DNA of 20,472 nt from Chara braunii (lineage: Eukaryota > Streptophyta > Charophyceae > Charales > Characeae): contig BFEA01000203.1 in NCBI GenBank assembly GCA_003427395.1, forward strand, positions 2,268,899 to 2,289,370. Reading direction: 5' to 3'. Position numbers and translations under genes: made by a program. Below the pieces are notes generated by a model, which ran no database searches, was not told the origin of the DNA, and saw only the letters and a list, made by a program, of their open reading frames with translations. Below, in pieces: positions 18,511 through 20,472 of the stretch; the stretch's first letter is position 1, and every line of letters starts with the position of its first letter.

Positions 18511-19035
18511 GCGGAGTTACTGCTAAGAGGATTGATAAGAGCAACCCCTTTTAGCAATGCTCTTGGTGCCGACGGGCGGAGTTACTGCTAAGAGGGTTGA
18601 TGAGAGCAACCCCTCTTAGCAATGCTATTGGTGCCGACGACTCCAGTTTATTAGTGGGAAGTAACACTTGCCGGAAATCGGGTCTTGCATCCCACTTAAC
18701 AAAATGTTTGAGTAAATTATGAAAAATTTATCTTGAGAAGTCATTGTTATCCGCATTTGCCTAGTTGACCCTTCAGACCAAGATTGGTTGCTAAGACTCA
18801 TTCGTACCACACACACCTCCGGAGTTACTACGAACAACGCTCCTTAGTAATACTCTTGGTGTCGACGACTCCAGTCTATTGGTGGGAAGCAGCACTGGCC
18901 CTATGGACCAAGTTGTTGGAAACCAGGTCCAACATAAGTTTATCTTGAAAAACCTATTTCGAGAAGTTATTGTCCTCAACATTGGCCTACCTGGCCCTAT
19001 GGACCAAGATTTGGTTATTAAGACTTATTCATACC
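18511..19035. repeat. 65 bp palindromic tandem repeat and a diverged second block
   Basis: Two 65 bp units start at 18511 and 18576 (GCGGAGTTACTGCTAAGAGG...GGTGCCGACG). In each, TGCTAAGAGGGTTG (18586-18599 in unit 2) pairs with CAACCCCTCTTAGCA (18607-18621) save for one bulged base. The following ~170 bp (ACTCCAGTTTATTAGTGGGA...CAGACCAAGATTGGTTGCTAAG) recurs in diverged form at about 18868-19035 (ACTCCAGTCTATTGGTGGGA...GACCAAGATTTGGTTATTAAG), preceded by a third copy of the palindrome at 18821-18866. The whole is a direct duplication of about 250 bp. Confidence 0.75.
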
Positions 19036-19610
19036 TTTCTCCCCCCCTCTCCCTTTCTTTGCTCAACCCCTTTCTAGCAACCATTACCTCTCTCTCCTTG
19101 TCCTTGACTGTTCAACTTTTAATTTTCGTTCGTTGCTAATTGTACCGCTGCTTTTGTCTGCAGGTTTGAGAGCAAGTGTATTGCGAGAGTCGACTTTTTG
19201 GCTGTAGCTCGTCCCCCCCCTTTCTGCCGACGATCCTTTTGCCATTTGTCCATGGCTCTACATCCCTCATATTATGATAATCAGGGGATTTAAGGGTCGG
19301 GAAGGGGTTTTTTTTGTATGGGGGGGGGGGGGGGGGGCGGGAGAGGGATAAAGTTTTGTTTTTAGTGAGGGGTTTGAAAGTGGGCGAGTGAATCTGCCAC
19401 ACTAGTTATATGATTACCTATTTGTTCCAAAATATAGTATGATTCTCATCTTGGTTATAGAGAGAATGGTATTTGTTTAATATCCATATTAATTGGAAGG
19501 AATCTAGACAACATTGTTTGTTTGTCTGATCCTTCACAGCTCTCTGATTACTCTTCATTGTGTTTCATGCTTCATTTGTACGTGGGGTTATTGTAGAGAT
19601 GATGTAGTCG
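19036..19610. other. Non-coding stretch with an 18 nt G-run
   Basis: C/T-rich sequence at 19038-19110 and a run of 18 G at 19320-19337 stand out. The remainder (19400-19610) is unremarkable AT-rich sequence. No gene or RNA was recognised. Confidence 0.4.
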
Positions 19611-19752
19611 AACAGAGACGAAAGTCGGCCATAGTGATCCGGGGGCCCTGTGTGGAAGGACTCTCGCTTTGATTAAAGGTACGCCAGGGATAATAGGCTG
19701 ATGATTCCCAAGGGCTCATATCGACGGAGTCGTTTAGCACCTCATCTCGCTT
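19611..19752 (+). pseudogene. rrn26: Mitochondrial large-subunit rRNA fragment (domain V)
   Basis: This segment matches the peptidyl-transferase part of domain V of bacterial-type 23S rRNA. In order it shows GACGAAAGTCGGCCATAGTG-ATCCGG, GTGTGGAAGGACTCTCGCT, TAAAGGTACGCCAGGGATAA-TAGGCTGAT, CTCATATCGACGGAGTCG and TTTAGCACCTC. The AGTGATCCGGGGGCCCTGTG and CGACGGAGTCG wording is closer to plant mitochondrial 26S than to plastid 23S, from memory. Damage is visible: GGGATAACAGG, the universal sequence around A2451/C2452 (E. coli numbering), reads GGGATAATAGG here, and GGCACCTCGATG reads AGCACCTCATCT, after which the match fails. It is about 140 bp of a >3 kb gene, so it is a transferred pseudogene fragment. 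Confidence 0.8.
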
Positions 19753-20344
19753 GTGGAAGGTCAAACAAGCATTTGTTGCATTTATACGAGCACCTCATCC
19801 TCCAGGCCAACACGAGGAGGGTCAACCTCATATAAGAAAACAAGTTAGTTGTAAAAGCGTCTCATTAGCGGGAGTTTATGGTTGGTCTGCCGATGAGGAT
19901 CAATGGTAGGTCCCATGGGAGGTGTTCCCCCACCAGGAAGTGTCAGACGGAGACCCAGGATCTCCATAGTTGGGCCACCATCGGATAGAATATGAGGTAA
20001 TGTTCTAAGGTGATCGTAGTCGACCGGGTAATCCTCACACAATACATGCAAACCGGAGAGAAAATATATTTTTGTTCGAGGTTCATTCGAGAAACCAGCC
20101 AGTCAGGAATGGGAAGGTATAACCCTGATATCTTCAACTATAATGAAAGTCTTAGAGGATATTTATGGGCTACATGTTTTCTGACATTTTTAGGATGATT
20201 TGCATATTATGTATCCGTATTTTCCTAATAGCATTTATGCTGAAAATCATTTTTCTTCCATTTATCAAATCAAAAAAACTTTGAGATTGTGATATCCAAG
20301 AAGCTCAAGTTCACATCTCTCTCTTTTTGTCTTTTTTTTACTCT
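19753..20344. other. Unassigned stretch
   Basis: No feature is confirmed. A plus-strand frame ending at 20197 reads NYNESLRGYLWATCFLTFLG before a TGA, then FAYYVSVFS. The composition hints at a membrane protein (perhaps organellar, with TGG mutated to TGA), but I could not name it. Overlapping minus-strand frames are unrecognised. ACGAGCACCTCATCCTCCAG near 19787 faintly repeats GCACCTCATC from 19737. Confidence 0.3.
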
Positions 20345-20472
20345 CTCTGTCTCTTTGCCTCTCTGTATATATATATAGGGTTCAGCCTCCTGATGAGTCG
20401 GTGAAACTCCGACGAAACAGTTTGTCACAGCCCCTCGTTTGTTGTCCTCTTCTCTCTCTCTGCCTACGGTTT
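20345..20472 (+). ncRNA. Hammerhead-ribozyme-like motif in a repeat (right copy, runs off the window)
   Basis: The plus strand reads CTGATGA (20390-20396), a 5 bp stem II GTCGG/CCGAC around UGAAACU, then GAAA (20414-20417). All invariant core bases of the hammerhead (CUGAUGA...GAAA) are present. Then ACA-GTT-TGT-C (20417-20426) can form the short 3 bp stem III known from mini-hammerheads, ending in a GTC cleavage triplet. Alternatively, CTGTC at 20347-20351 can pair with ACAG (20417-20420), as in type III hammerheads. In neither arrangement did I find a convincing stem I next to the core, so activity is uncertain. The block is an inverted, better-preserved relative of 319-445. It may belong to a retrozyme, a Penelope-like element or a satellite. 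Confidence 0.5.

Noticed and set aside
19320-19337. The 18 nt G-run as a G-quadruplex regulatory site
   Set aside because: It is a homopolymer without spaced G-tracts or a nearby gene, and is equally likely to be slippage or a sequencing artefact.

Overview
The window looks like gene-poor, repeat-dominated nuclear DNA from a green plant or alga, with short decayed pieces of organelle DNA scattered through it. No convincing intact protein-coding gene was found on either strand. Open frames are short, often run through microsatellites or poly-purine/poly-pyrimidine tracts, and match no family I recognise, except for the organellar fragments below.

Evidence for the source: recognisable plastid pieces (tRNA-Tyr, tRNA-fMet, the 3' two thirds of psaC, a piece of ndhK, a piece of rpoB) and mitochondrial pieces (the 3' end of nad4, a domain V segment of the large-subunit rRNA) lie among microsatellites, poly-A tracts and dispersed repeats. 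An ndhK-bearing plastid points to the streptophyte lineage, since most chlorophytes lack ndh genes. The PsaC tail reads [12 protein letters not shown] rather than the WHETTRSMG form usual in land plants, so a charophyte-type alga is my best guess. This is inference, not proof.

Layout: 1-450 holds a TTCGGG-rich hairpin and a decayed hammerhead-ribozyme-like repeat. 1079-2905 is a plastid-derived mosaic. 3805-4240 is an ~80 bp minisatellite. 5460-6200 is a degenerate 60-75 bp array, and 6380-7348 is an array of ~119 bp monomers built into 357 bp higher-order units. 8800-10110 carries dispersed repeat pieces. 10420-11060 is a large palindrome with complementary microsatellites. 11400-13260 contains dispersed T-rich repeats of one family. 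13437-13952 is a possible short inverted-repeat transposon. 14380-15920 is a block of alternating fold-back arms, interrupted by a plastid rpoB/mitochondrial nad4 insertion at 15401-15762. 16100-16400 has a GT microsatellite and a second TTCGGG hairpin. 17621-18490 is a 291 bp tandem triplication. 18511-19030 holds palindromic repeats. 19611-19752 is a mitochondrial LSU rRNA fragment. 20345-20472 is a better-preserved hammerhead-like repeat, inverted relative to the left copy.

The genes do not work together: every recognisable gene piece is truncated or damaged, and the one intact-looking gene (tRNA-fMet) is probably a passenger. What is informative is how the sequence was built: organelle DNA capture, local tandem amplification and dispersed non-autonomous repeats.
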